DNA of 64,000 bases from Winogradskyella bathintestinalis (GTDB taxonomy: Bacteria > Bacteroidota > Bacteroidia > Flavobacteriales > Flavobacteriaceae). Of the stretch, positions 17,655-26,240 are shown piece by piece (the stretch's first letter is position 1; every line of letters starts with the position of its first letter). Location of the stretch: assembly GCF_030407435.1 (NCBI RefSeq), contig NZ_JASDDK010000002.1:528702-592701 (forward strand). The letters are read 5' to 3'. Below the pieces are notes generated by a model. The model was not told the origin of the DNA. It did no database searches and saw nothing but the letters and a program-made list of their open reading frames with translations. The position numbers and the translations under genes are program-made.

Positions 17655-18632
17655 ATGTACAAAACTTTAGCCCTATTTCTATTCATCGGGCCATTGGCTT
17701 TTAGTCAGATTACTATTAAAGACAGTATTACAACCTATCCTGTAAGTTATGCTACTATTTCTTTTGGTAATGGCAACGGTATTTTTGCAGATGATGAAGG
17801 GCAATTTTACTTTACTGAAAAATTATATCCAGATATCGACTCACTCTTTATTTCGGCTTTGGGTTTTAAAGACCTAAATGTGGCGACAAAAAATTTACCA
17901 AATCAATTACGCATGCACCCCGAAGCTGCTGAATTAGACGAAGTGGTACTTGATGTCGCGTTAGACCGAAAATTTAGAGAAGAAAACCTAAAGCCATACT
18001 TAGACAATGATTATTATAATTGCTGGTTGCCCACTATAGAATCCGAAATAGCAGTTTATTTTCCTAAAACGACAAGTCAGGATCAAAGGTTGAAAACGGT
18101 ATTTTTTCCTATTGCCTTAGAATCTAAAGATTGGGAGAAACGCAATCGCAAGAACAGTGAAAAGAAAAAGTTTTCTACACTGTTTAAAGTGAAGTTTTAC
18201 AATAATAACGATGGTGTTCCAGACAAAGTATTAACTAATGAAACTATTGTTTTTAGAGCTACTGAAAAAGATGGAGATGCATTTGAATTGCAAGTAGATG
18301 AATTTGATATTTATATTCCGGAAAACGGCTTTTTTGTATCGCTTCAAGTTTTAGGTTACACCAATAAAGCCGGTAAGTTGCTGCCCAACAAGAAATACAA
18401 AGAGATAAAATCTAAAACTGGAGGCATCGTTAAAATCCCGACCAACTTTAGACCCTTATTACCATTTACTGATAAAGTTGAAGAAAAAAACACCTATATA
18501 AAACGAGTGTTTATCAATGGAAATAATTGGGTAAATTTCGACAAAGGCAATGGTCTGCAATCTAGTTTACTCAAAAGAGATTTATTTAACTATGGCATAG
18601 GATTAACTTATAAAACCTACAAAGATGAATGA
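17655..18632 (+). CDS. Exported CarboxypepD_reg-like protein of unknown function
   Basis: 325 residues with a signal peptide (MYKTLALFLFIGPLAFSQ). Residues ~20-100 resemble the carboxypeptidase regulatory-like fold (ITTYPVSYATISFGNGNG, FADDEGQFYFTE, ISALGFKDL). The remainder has no recognised motif. Flavobacterial proteins of this shape are annotated only as carboxypeptidase-like regulatory-domain proteins. The next gene overlaps its 3' end by 8 bp and an MFS transporter follows 7 bp later, so the three are probably one transcription unit. Confidence 0.75.
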   Translation: MYKTLALFLFIGPLAFSQITIKDSITTYPVSYATISFGNGNGIFADDEGQFYFTEKLYPDIDSLFISALGFKDLNVATKNLPNQLRMHPEAAELDEVVLDVALDRKFREENLKPYLDNDYYNCWLPTIESEIAVYFPKTTSQDQRLKTVFFPIALESKDWEKRNRKNSEKKKFSTLFKVKFYNNNDGVPDKVLTNETIVFRATEKDGDAFELQVDEFDIYIPENGFFVSLQVLGYTNKAGKLLPNKKYKEIKSKTGGIVKIPTNFRPLLPFTDKVEEKNTYIKRVFINGNNWVNFDKGNGLQSSLLKRDLFNYGIGLTYKTYKDE

Positions 18633-18981
18633 ACCGTTAGGTCTATATATTATGGCAGGAATTTATGTTTTCGCCGGATTAATGCATTTCTTCAAACCGA
18701 AAATGTATATGCGAATTATGCCTAAGTATTTACCGGGTCATAAAGCTTTAGTCTATTTAAGCGGTATTGCAGAAATTTTATTAGGCATAGGCTTATGCGT
18801 TCCAGATTTAAAAGCTATATCTATTTATGGAATTATTGCTATGTTGGCTGTTTTTCTATTGGTACATTTCTATATGCTTTCTAGCGAAAAAGCTGCAGCA
18901 GGTATTCCAAGATGGATTTTGATACTTCGTATTCCATTGCAATTTGGATTGATGTATTGGGCTTGGATTTATTTAAACTAA
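18625..18981 (+). CDS. DoxX-like small membrane protein
   Basis: 118 residues, almost entirely four hydrophobic helices (about 5-20, 38-58, 64-85, 95-116). The loops match DoxX/DoxD-like proteins (GLMHFFKPKMYMRIMPKYLPGHK). Its start overlaps the previous gene by 8 bp, suggesting translational coupling. DoxX-family proteins are linked to thiosulfate:quinone oxidoreductase or membrane redox complexes in some organisms, but nothing here points to a substrate. Confidence 0.75.
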   Translation: MNEPLGLYIMAGIYVFAGLMHFFKPKMYMRIMPKYLPGHKALVYLSGIAEILLGIGLCVPDLKAISIYGIIAMLAVFLLVHFYMLSSEKAAAGIPRWILILRIPLQFGLMYWAWIYLN

Positions 18982-18988
18982 AATCACG

Positions 18989-20170
18989 TTGAAAACCCAA
19001 ACCAAATCTCGCACCACGAAACGGGTTTTACCAATTATTATTTTTTCCCAATTTTGTTGCACGTCTATTTGGTTTGCAGGCAACTCAGTTATTGAAGATT
19101 TAATCGCTGTTTACAACCTGAATCCACAATCGTTGGGTTATTTGAGCGCTTCCGTACAGTTCGGTTTTATAGTTGGAACCTTAATATTTGCCATCCTTAC
19201 GTTAAGTGATCGTTTTTCGCCTTCCAAGATATTTTTTACCTGTGCCCTTCTTGGTGCTGGTTTTAATCTTGGTATGCTTTATTCTCACAATACCATTTCT
19301 ACATTATTATGTTTTCGTTTTTTAACAGGTTTTAGTTTAGCCGGGATTTATCCTGTGGGGATGAAAATTGCAGCTGACCATTTTAAAAAAGGTCTGGGAA
19401 AATCAGTGAGTTTTTTAGTTGCAGCATTAGTTTTAGGCACCGCTTTTCCTCATTTTATTAAATCTCTTGGGTTAAACTTCGATTGGAAAATTGTTGTATG
19501 GACGACTTCCATCATGGCATTGATTGGAGGTTTGCTCATTTTTATGTTCGTGAAAAATGGTCCTTATCAAAAATTAGCCTCTAAGTTTGAAATAACTAAG
19601 ATTATTAAAATTTTTAAAAACAACGCATTTAGAGCCGCCGCCTTCGGTTATTTTGGACACATGTGGGAACTGTATGCGTTTTGGACCTTTCTACCGGTTT
19701 TGCTTATCTCCTATTGCACGTTTCATAACATAATAATAAATGTTTATTTGTTAATTTTTACTATCATTGCTTCTGGCGCAATTGCCTGTGTTTTAAGTGG
19801 TATAGGCTTCAAAATTTATGGCATTAAGAAAACGGCAATGGTAGCTTTGTGTACGTCTGGTTTATGCTGTTTACTGTCTCCATTGTTCTTTATAATAAAT
19901 TCCAGTATCTTATTTATTGCATTTCTTATTATTTGGGGTATGGCCGTTATCGCAGACTCTCCATTGTTTTCCACTATGGTTGCACAAAACAGCAATTCTA
20001 AATCAAAAGGAACGGCCTTAACGATTGTAAATTGTATTGGTTTCGCTATCACCATTGTAAGCATACAGTTAATAAACCTGTTAATTGCAGTAGAAATATC
20101 TATACAATATGTATTTCTAATCCTCGCTATAGGACCCGCCGTTGGACTTATCTATTTAAGAAAGACATAG
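18989..20170 (+). CDS. MFS transporter
   Basis: 393 residues from a TTG start, 7 bp after the DoxX-like gene. About 12 hydrophobic segments in two halves. The N-terminal half resembles major facilitator proteins (QLGYLSASVQFGFIVGTLIFA; SDRFSPSKIFF, in the position of the loop 2-3 motif; FRFLTGFSLAGIYPVGMKIAADHF, as in MFS helices 4-5). Substrate unknown. Its stop codon is one base from the stop of the convergent vanX-like gene, leaving no room for a dedicated terminator. Confidence 0.88.
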   Translation: MKTQTKSRTTKRVLPIIIFSQFCCTSIWFAGNSVIEDLIAVYNLNPQSLGYLSASVQFGFIVGTLIFAILTLSDRFSPSKIFFTCALLGAGFNLGMLYSHNTISTLLCFRFLTGFSLAGIYPVGMKIAADHFKKGLGKSVSFLVAALVLGTAFPHFIKSLGLNFDWKIVVWTTSIMALIGGLLIFMFVKNGPYQKLASKFEITKIIKIFKNNAFRAAAFGYFGHMWELYAFWTFLPVLLISYCTFHNIIINVYLLIFTIIASGAIACVLSGIGFKIYGIKKTAMVALCTSGLCCLLSPLFFIINSSILFIAFLIIWGMAVIADSPLFSTMVAQNSNSKSKGTALTIVNCIGFAITIVSIQLINLLIAVEISIQYVFLILAIGPAVGLIYLRKT

Positions 20171-20171
20171 A

Positions 20172-20852
20172 TTATTCTACTTCAAAATCAAAATAAGTTT
20201 TAGGAAATGGTTCCCAACGCAATGTAAAATGCCACCATTCTTTACTATAATTTCTGAAGTTGTGTTTTAACATTACGGTTTGTAATAATTGTCGGTTCTT
20301 TTTTTGTTCTTCACTTATATCATTGTGATCTACCCAAGATTGCTCACCAAAAAAGTCATAAGGACTGCCCATATCCAAAGGCTCACCCGTTTCTCCATCA
20401 CTAATCGTTAGATCTATTGTACTGCCTCTACTATGCCCAGAACGAGATGATATATAACCTGCTTCAAATAAGGTGTTTTTACAAACTTCAGGATAAAATT
20501 GTGGTTTGTTGATTGTGTCATTCAAATCTTTTGCCCAGCGGATAAAATGATTAACTGCACGTTGCGGTCGGTACCCGTCGTACACTTTGAGACATAAATT
20601 TTGTTTTTGCAATTCATCTTGAACCAATTTTAGTTTTTCCGCTGTATCCCTTGTTAAAATTAAACGATTGGATTTGTATCCGTCTATGGTATCACCGACA
20701 AAATTGTTTTCAGAAAAATACCGTAATTCAACATTTAAATCGGGAATAACCGATTTTGCATACACGAAACCATCAGGTAAGGTTTCCTTTTTTTGAAAAC
20801 TTAAAGTCATGAATAACAAGCTTCCTAAAAGTAAAATTATTTTATAATTCAT
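20172..20852 (-). CDS. D-alanyl-D-alanine dipeptidase, VanX/DdpX type (peptidase M15D)
   Basis: 226 residues with an N-terminal hydrophobic segment (IILLLGSLLFMTLSF) that should export or anchor it in the periplasm. The M15D zinc site is complete: H140 and D147 in SGHSRGSTID, H208 in EWWHFT, catalytic base E205 and the transition-state arginine R95 in DGYRP. It cleaves D-Ala-D-Ala. There is no vanH/vanA ligase or VanRS pair nearby, so glycopeptide resistance is not implied; murein dipeptide recycling, as proposed for E. coli DdpX, is more likely. Convergent with the MFS gene with a 1-bp gap. Confidence 0.92.
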   Translation of the reverse strand: MNYKIILLLGSLLFMTLSFQKKETLPDGFVYAKSVIPDLNVELRYFSENNFVGDTIDGYKSNRLILTRDTAEKLKLVQDELQKQNLCLKVYDGYRPQRAVNHFIRWAKDLNDTINKPQFYPEVCKNTLFEAGYISSRSGHSRGSTIDLTISDGETGEPLDMGSPYDFFGEQSWVDHNDISEEQKKNRQLLQTVMLKHNFRNYSKEWWHFTLRWEPFPKTYFDFEVE

Positions 20853-21173
20853 ATTGAAATATTAAAATTAATGTGTAGTCGAAAATAGAAACATAGTATA
20901 AACTGAATTATTCTGGATGAAATTTTGTTCTTTTCCATGAGTTGCGCATGAACAGTAAACGATTAAAAACAAAGGCAAATATCGTAGAAAAGCATATACT
21001 GAACTAGACTTGGAAAAAACCTCTTTCAAATTGTACTATTTCTGACCAGATACTAAATTACTAAAAAAATAGAATGTAGACCAGTTTGCTGGAGCCAAAC
21101 AAAAATTTAATTAAACTAAAACCTTTTAATTTATAAGAAAAATGCAGAATAGCTGAGCTAGATCGAAACTCTT

Positions 21174-21316
21174 AAAAACAAAAAACCGAGATCCCTCAAT
21201 CTCGGTTTTCGTTTATTTGCTTTCTAACTATGCTGGTAGATTTAGGGTCTCTAATTACACAACATAAGGCAAATATTAATTAATTAATCCATTGAACTAA
21301 AAACTAATTTTCAGTA
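21174..21316 (-). ncRNA. Candidate small RNA on the minus strand
   Basis: A consensus promoter box (TATATTTG on the minus strand, 21329-21322) is followed about 115 bp later by a strong hairpin with a T-tract on that strand. The flanking genes point away from each other, so the terminator has no protein gene to serve. Predicted length ~140 nt; no credible ORF. The -33 element is not clear. Confidence 0.35.
21182..21209 (-). terminator. Orphan intrinsic terminator
   Basis: Perfect 11-bp stem AAAACCGAGAT/ATCTCGGTTTT with a 6-nt loop. The T-tract is better on the minus strand (TTTTTTGTTTTT) than on the plus strand, so it most likely terminates leftward transcription. Confidence 0.8.
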
Positions 21317-21321
21317 CATGT

Positions 21322-21329
21322 CAAATATA
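21322..21329 (-). promoter_or_regulatory. Consensus -7 promoter element for the small-RNA candidate
   Basis: CAAATATA on the plus strand, i.e. TATATTTG read leftward, identical to the -7 box of the T9SS operon promoter at 39293-39300. Confidence 0.4.
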
Positions 21330-21548
21330 TAATTCATTTTGAAATATAACGCTAAAAAACATATTTAATCGATGTAATGCGCTTAATTTTAACATTTACA
21401 GTTGAAAATATCATTTTTATCGTTGAAATACATATTTCAAAACAGAATATATTGTGCTAGTAAAATTTAAATTGGAATAAAACTTGAATCTAAAATTTCA
21501 TTTTCAATCTTTATAAAGTAACTTTAAACCTCATTAAATAGATTTGAA

Positions 21549-22475
21549 ATGAAACAGTATATAATTCTCGCTTTGTGTTTAATTTGTTTTAATGGTTTTG
21601 GTCAAGAAAGAACGTATTCAGAAGAAGAATTAGCTATAACCAAATGGATTGATGGTACATTACTAACACCCAAAATAAATACAAAACCTAATTTAGCCAT
21701 TATAATTGCCGGTTCTGGGCCTACAAATCGTAATGGCAATCAGAATTTCTTAAAAAATAATTCTCTCAAGAAATTAGCGGAAGGTTTAACGGAAAATGGT
21801 ATAGCCACATTTCGATACGATAAACGTATTGTAAAACAAATTCTCAAAAATGATATCGATAAAGATATTACGTTTGATGATTTTGTAAGTGATGCTTCCG
21901 CTGTATTGAATTACTTCAAGAATGAAAAAAATTATAACAAAATTTATGTGATTGGTCACAGTCAAGGGAGTTTAGTCGGAATGCTATCTGCTAAAGACAA
22001 AGCCGATGGTTTTATTTCATTAGCTGGTGCGGGTAACAATATTGGAGATGTTATTATTGAGCAAGTCACTAAAATGGCACCTAAATTAGGTGAAGAAGCC
22101 CAACGCGTTGTTAGTTTACTAAAACAAGGCGAAAATACCACAGATTATCCTGCCGCATTAGGCTCCTTATTTGGTCCAGAGATTCAAGAATTTATGATGA
22201 ATTGGATGACCCACAATCCGACCGAAATTATTAACGAGCTAGACATGCCTATTTTGATTATTAATGGTACCAAGGATCTTCAGGTTTCTGTTAAGGAAGC
22301 TGAAGTCCTAAAAGGAGCCAACAACAAAGCTAAATTAATTATTATTGAAAATATGAATCATGTACTATTTGAAATTGATGGAGGTGATTTAGAAAATTCA
22401 AAATCGTACAATGAGTCATTTCGTAATATTTCACCGCAGCTTATTGAGAGTATTGTGGAATTCATACAATCCTAA
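21549..22475 (+). CDS. Exported alpha/beta hydrolase
   Basis: 308 residues with a signal peptide (MKQYIILALCLICFNGFGQ). Alpha/beta-hydrolase fold with nucleophile S138 in GHSQGS, acid D243 in NGTKDLQV and H271 in NHVLFE. The oxyanion region is GSGPTNRNGN near residue 55, as in the YbbA/BAAT-like family of periplasmic hydrolases. Substrate unknown; probably an esterase or acyl-peptide hydrolase. Monocistronic, with a strong terminator 75 bp downstream. Confidence 0.88.
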   Translation: MKQYIILALCLICFNGFGQERTYSEEELAITKWIDGTLLTPKINTKPNLAIIIAGSGPTNRNGNQNFLKNNSLKKLAEGLTENGIATFRYDKRIVKQILKNDIDKDITFDDFVSDASAVLNYFKNEKNYNKIYVIGHSQGSLVGMLSAKDKADGFISLAGAGNNIGDVIIEQVTKMAPKLGEEAQRVVSLLKQGENTTDYPAALGSLFGPEIQEFMMNWMTHNPTEIINELDMPILIINGTKDLQVSVKEAEVLKGANNKAKLIIIENMNHVLFEIDGGDLENSKSYNESFRNISPQLIESIVEFIQS

Positions 22476-23004
22476 TATATTACAAAATCCTACTTTAATA
22501 ACACTGCATTTTTCTTCGTTTTGCTTTTAGATTCTAGCATAATTAAAAATAAAAAGCATCCCAACCACGAGATGCTTTTTCTAACTAACCAACCAAAAAA
22601 TAATGCTACTACTTTGTAGTATTGTTACCAAATGGTAACTCTTGTAATAGTCATTACGCTTAGTATATTACAAATGCTGTGCCAAACTTTATATTTCACT
22701 TATTTTGCAATAATTTATTGCTTATATAGATTAATAAAAATTTTGGTTATTAAAACCTTTTATGGATAAACAATTGCTTCCTCTTTTGTATCCTCTCCAT
22801 TGCTACTCTTTCCGTTAAAATATTTCCTAAGCACCTTATCCGAAATTGTGATTACGACGGATACTGAAATGAAAAATTGAAACTGTAACCGAGACTGTAA
22901 CAAATTAAATATTTGCACACTAATAAAATAAAACATATCTTTATGATATCATTTTAATATCATATTGAATTAAAAGGATTACTAACCAATTAAATCTAAA
23001 ACTT
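22476..23004. other. 529-bp intergenic region with several inverted repeats
   Basis: Contains the hydrolase terminator (22551-22580) and four short inverted repeats: ACTAC/GTAGT at 22608-22620, GTTACC/GGTAAC at 22624-22639, GCAATAA/TTATTGC at 22707-22721 and ATGATAT/ATATCAT at 22943-22963. The last is 42 bp before the SPFH start and could be an operator. No ORF of note. Confidence 0.5.
22551..22580 (+). terminator. Intrinsic terminator of the alpha/beta hydrolase gene
   Basis: Perfect 10-bp stem AAAAAGCATC/GATGCTTTTT around a 10-nt loop, ending in a T run. Confidence 0.85.
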
Positions 23005-23865
23005 ATGTCTGCAGAAAAAATCATCGTCCCAGCAAATGGCTACTTAATGCTTTTCCTATTTATAGCGTTATTTTTTGGAAGTATTGCACTTATACCATTA
23101 ACACAAACAGGTTGGTCCATAATTGGAATAATTACGGCCATTATATTGGCATTCGGGTTTTTAATGGTACAACCAAATGGCTCACGTGTATTGCTTTTAT
23201 TTGGAAAATATGTAGGTACTGTAAAAAAGAATGGCTTTTATTGGGTAAATCCACTCTTCACCAAAAAGAAAATATCTCTTAGAGCTAGAAATTTTGATAG
23301 CGAGCGGTTAAAAGTGAATGACAAGTTAGGGAATCCAGTAATGATTAGTACCATATTGGTTTGGCGAGTAGCAAACACCTATAACGCCGCCTTTGATGTT
23401 GATAATTACGAAAACTTTGTGCGTGTACAGACCGATGCTGCCGTTAGGAAATTAGCAAGTATGTATCCTTATGATAACTTTGCAGATGAAGGGTTGGATG
23501 AAGATATTACGCTTCGTTCTAGCCTCAATGAAGTCAGTGAAGCTCTAGAAAAAGAAATTGACGAACGCTTAACTATAGCTGGCATAGAAGTTTTGGAAGC
23601 GAGAATTGGCTATTTGGCTTATGCAAACGAAATTGCCAACGCGATGCTAAAACGACAACAAGCCACTGCGATTGTAGCCGCTAGACATAAAATCGTTGAG
23701 GGAGCTGTGAGCATGGTAGAGATGGCTATAGACCAATTGAGTAAAAAGCAAGTGGTAGATTTAGATGAAGAACGTAAGGCGGCTATGGTCAGTAATCTTA
23801 TGGTAGTGCTTTGTGGTGATAAAGATGTTTCACCCGTAGTAAATACAGGAACACTGAACCATTAA
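23005..23865 (+). CDS. SPFH/Band 7 (prohibitin-like) membrane protein
   Basis: 286 residues. Two hydrophobic helices in the first ~60 residues (GYLMLFLFIALFFGSIALI; WSIIGIITAIILAFGFLMV) are followed by an SPFH domain (~60-190: GRVL-like GSRVLLLFGKYVGTV, LRARNFDSERLKVNDKLGNP, MISTILVWRV). A helical, charged segment rich in A, E and K (~150-250) then follows, as in stomatin/HflK-type proteins that oligomerise into rings or microdomains. It is followed by a PH-like membrane protein and an Arc-type protein on the same strand. Function unknown; membrane organisation or protease control are family-level possibilities. Confidence 0.88.
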   Translation: MSAEKIIVPANGYLMLFLFIALFFGSIALIPLTQTGWSIIGIITAIILAFGFLMVQPNGSRVLLLFGKYVGTVKKNGFYWVNPLFTKKKISLRARNFDSERLKVNDKLGNPVMISTILVWRVANTYNAAFDVDNYENFVRVQTDAAVRKLASMYPYDNFADEGLDEDITLRSSLNEVSEALEKEIDERLTIAGIEVLEARIGYLAYANEIANAMLKRQQATAIVAARHKIVEGAVSMVEMAIDQLSKKQVVDLDEERKAAMVSNLMVVLCGDKDVSPVVNTGTLNH

Positions 23866-23881
23866 AAGGATCCCCTGTTAA

Positions 23882-23899
23882 TTTTTGCCATAGCAAAAA
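23882..23899. repeat. Short inverted repeat after the SPFH gene
   Basis: TTTTTGC/GCAAAAA arms around a CATA loop, 17 bp past the SPFH stop codon. The stem is mostly A-T and the T-tract is poor; it may be a weak terminator or attenuator. Confidence 0.3.
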
Positions 23900-24076
23900 A
23901 TAGATCTTAAATATTTAATATGTAGGATCCTAAAGTAACTAGGTCAAAATTCTGATTTAGAACCTTCACAGAAAACTGTTTACGAAACTAATTTTTATGC
24001 ATATGAAGGTAGAAGTGACAATAAAAATTATAATTAACTAAGCAGCTCTAGCTTTTAAAATGCTTGAAATAAAATT

Positions 24077-24577
24077 ATGAGAATATTTAAAGAAGAACAG
24101 CGGTTTACCAAGGCATGGTTAATTATACTATTAGTAATTAGCATGATGGTACCGATAGGAATCACAATTAAAGATTACATCAATAGTCCAAGCAGTTTTT
24201 CCACCATAGAATTTATATTGACAATTAGTTTCATAGTCTTGGCAGCTAGTTTAATATTTTTGTTTAAGTTAAGCACAAGAATAGACAAAACAGGAATCCA
24301 TTATAAATTCTTTCCGTTTCATTGGAGTTATAAAATCATTACATGGAAGGAAATAAACAATGCCTATATAAGAACGTACAGTCCTTTAAATGAATATGGT
24401 GGTTGGGGATTAAGAGGAGGAATTCTTTGGAATACATCTAAAGGAAAAGCTATTAATGTTTCTGGAGATATCGGTATTCAACTAGAGTTAGAAAACGGTA
24501 ACAAACTTTTAATTGGCACTCAAAAACAAATTGAAGCCGAAAGTGTATTAGCCACTTACAAACCAAAAATTAACTAA
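24077..24577 (+). CDS. Two-TM membrane protein with PH-like cytoplasmic domain
   Basis: 166 residues. Two hydrophobic helices (about 14-32 and 45-66) form a hairpin, followed by a ~95-residue soluble domain (TRIDKTGIHYKFFPF, YKIITWKEINNAYIRTY, LELENGNKLLIGTQ) with the strand pattern of bacterial PH-like domains. No enzyme motif. It lies 211 bp after the SPFH gene and 6 bp before the Arc-type gene, so it is probably cotranscribed with the latter. Confidence 0.65.
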   Translation: MRIFKEEQRFTKAWLIILLVISMMVPIGITIKDYINSPSSFSTIEFILTISFIVLAASLIFLFKLSTRIDKTGIHYKFFPFHWSYKIITWKEINNAYIRTYSPLNEYGGWGLRGGILWNTSKGKAINVSGDIGIQLELENGNKLLIGTQKQIEAESVLATYKPKIN

Positions 24578-24583
24578 TTTATA

Positions 24584-24763
24584 ATGTCTAAAAAGAAAGC
24601 CTTTGCACTACGCATGAATGAAGATATGCTGAAAGCCATTGAAAAATGGGCTTCAGATGAGTTTCGTAGTACCAACGGCCAAATTGAGTGGATGCTAATG
24701 CAATATCTAAAAGAACACAATAGACAACCCAAACCAAAAGATAATTCTGCAGATAAAAAGTAA
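24584..24763 (+). CDS. Small Arc-type (ribbon-helix-helix) DNA-binding protein
   Basis: 59 residues, starting at an ATG 6 bp after the preceding stop: MSKKKAFALRMNEDMLKAI, then EKWASDEFRSTNGQIEWML. The pattern KxFALRM (beta strand), DMLKAIEKWASDEF (helix 1), SxNGQIEWMLMQYL (helix 2) is the Arc/MetJ ribbon-helix-helix fold, with F, L and R of the strand facing DNA in that family. The C-terminal ~15 residues are polar. A repressor of its own cluster or an adapter for the SPFH protein are both possible. Its stop codon sits inside the stem of the downstream terminator. Confidence 0.8.
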   Translation: MSKKKAFALRMNEDMLKAIEKWASDEFRSTNGQIEWMLMQYLKEHNRQPKPKDNSADKK

Positions 24764-24787
24764 TCGGAAACGGTTACTTTTTTTTTG
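24759..24787 (+). terminator. Intrinsic terminator overlapping the Arc-type stop codon
   Basis: 8-bp stem AGTAATCG/CGGTTACT (one G-U pair) with a GAAA tetraloop and a run of nine Ts. The TAA stop of the Arc-type gene (24761-24763) lies in the 5' arm. Confidence 0.85.
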
Positions 24788-24821
24788 TTTTTGTATTTTG
24801 CACGCACTAAACAACTAAACT

Positions 24822-26132
24822 ATGGACAATACTCCAATTTTTACTGATGACACTATTGTGTTTGGACTCTTAATGCTTGCACTTGGATTTGTATTTATCA
24901 CAGAATCCATTAAAACGGGCTTCTGGCCAAAATTCTATAAAATTGTGCCAGGTTTATTTATGGCTTACATGTTACCCGCTGTTTTGACTACTACTGGTTT
25001 AATTGCACCAGAATGGACAACGGTTTCTGAAACTGGTGTTCTCACAGAACACAGCACAAGTCTTTATTATGTGGCGAGTCGGTATTTGTTACCAGCAGCT
25101 TTGGTACTTATGACGTTGAGCATCGATTTAAAAGCCGTGTTTAATTTAGGTTGGAAAGCATTGGTTATGTTTTTTACAGGAACATTAGGCATTGTAATTG
25201 GAGGCCCTATTGCCATTTTATTGATTGCAAGTATCCATCCTGATACCGTTGGAGGTGTAGGACCAGATGCGGTTTGGAGAGGACTTTCCACTCTAGCAGG
25301 AAGCTGGATTGGTGGAGGTGCCAACCAAACAGCAATGCTTGAAATTTATGGTTATAACCAAGCCAAATATGGAGGTATGGTGTTTGTTGATATTGTAGTC
25401 GCCAATATTTGGATGGCCATTATTTTAATTGGGATTGGAAAAAGAAACCGCATTAATAAATGGTTAAAAGCCGATACCTCTTCAATTGAAGACCTTAAGG
25501 AAAAAGTATCTTCATTTTCAGAAAAAGTAAAACGAAATCCATCGCTTACAGACATTATGATTATCGGAGCCATTGCTTTCGGCACCGTGAGTTTTGCACA
25601 TTTAAGTGCTAATTATCTCGCCCCACTTTTTGAAGGTATGGTTGCAGATATAGCTTCACCAACCACACGGAATATCTTTACGTTCTTAGGCTCAGAATTC
25701 TTTTGGATGATAAGTGTGTCCACATTAATTGCAATATTATTATCTAATACTAAAGCCAAAAATTATGAAGGGGCTGGCGCTAGTAAATTTGGGAGTGTTT
25801 TTATTTACATTCTTGTAGCAAGTATCGGTATGAAAATGGATCTTAAGATGATTTTTGATAACGTTGGTCTAATCGCTATTGGTGTGGTATGGATGACCAT
25901 ACATGCTATATTATTGATTTTGGTCGCAAAACTTATTAAAGCTCCCTATTTCTTTTTAGCGGTTGGAAGTCAAGCGAACGTTGGCGGTGCGGCCTCTGCT
26001 CCTATTGTAGCTTCTGCTTTTCATCCATCTTTAGCAACTGTAGGAGTTTTACTTGCTGTATTTGGTTATGCCGTGGGCACAATTGCTGCAATTGGCTGTA
26101 CAATTCTAATGGAGTTGGCTGCCGTTAGCTAA
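24822..26132 (+). CDS. DUF819 family multi-pass membrane protein
   Basis: 436 residues, ten or more hydrophobic helices. Recognisable DUF819 (YjcL-like) traits are the GGPIAILLIASIHP and WIGGGANQTAM segments in the first half and the mirrored VGSQANVGGAASAPIVA segment near the C-terminus. These two Gly/Asn-rich loops in inverted halves suggest a secondary transporter with internal repeat symmetry. Substrate unknown. It has a 34-bp gap from the preceding terminator, so probably its own promoter. Confidence 0.85.
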   Translation: MDNTPIFTDDTIVFGLLMLALGFVFITESIKTGFWPKFYKIVPGLFMAYMLPAVLTTTGLIAPEWTTVSETGVLTEHSTSLYYVASRYLLPAALVLMTLSIDLKAVFNLGWKALVMFFTGTLGIVIGGPIAILLIASIHPDTVGGVGPDAVWRGLSTLAGSWIGGGANQTAMLEIYGYNQAKYGGMVFVDIVVANIWMAIILIGIGKRNRINKWLKADTSSIEDLKEKVSSFSEKVKRNPSLTDIMIIGAIAFGTVSFAHLSANYLAPLFEGMVADIASPTTRNIFTFLGSEFFWMISVSTLIAILLSNTKAKNYEGAGASKFGSVFIYILVASIGMKMDLKMIFDNVGLIAIGVVWMTIHAILLILVAKLIKAPYFFLAVGSQANVGGAASAPIVASAFHPSLATVGVLLAVFGYAVGTIAAIGCTILMELAAVS

Positions 26133-26240
26133 CATTTGATATTAATTAATTTTCAGTATTTCCTTAAAAATAAAAAGACAAGTTGTCTTCAATATTAAAA
26201 CTATTATAAGATATTTGCCCACCAAAAATTTTAGCCCAGC

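Larger units (their letters stand above)
20853..21548. other. 696-bp region without a protein gene
   Basis: AT-rich spacer between divergent genes. It holds an orphan terminator (21182-21209) and, on the minus strand, a perfect -7 box (21322-21329) that together suggest a small RNA. Nothing else was recognised. Confidence 0.7.

Noticed and set aside
21150..21166. tRNA-like string (AGCTGAGCTAGATCG) resembling the D-arm region of tRNA-Thr at 27164-27237
   Set aside because: Only about 15 bases match and no anticodon or T arm follows on either strand; treated as chance.
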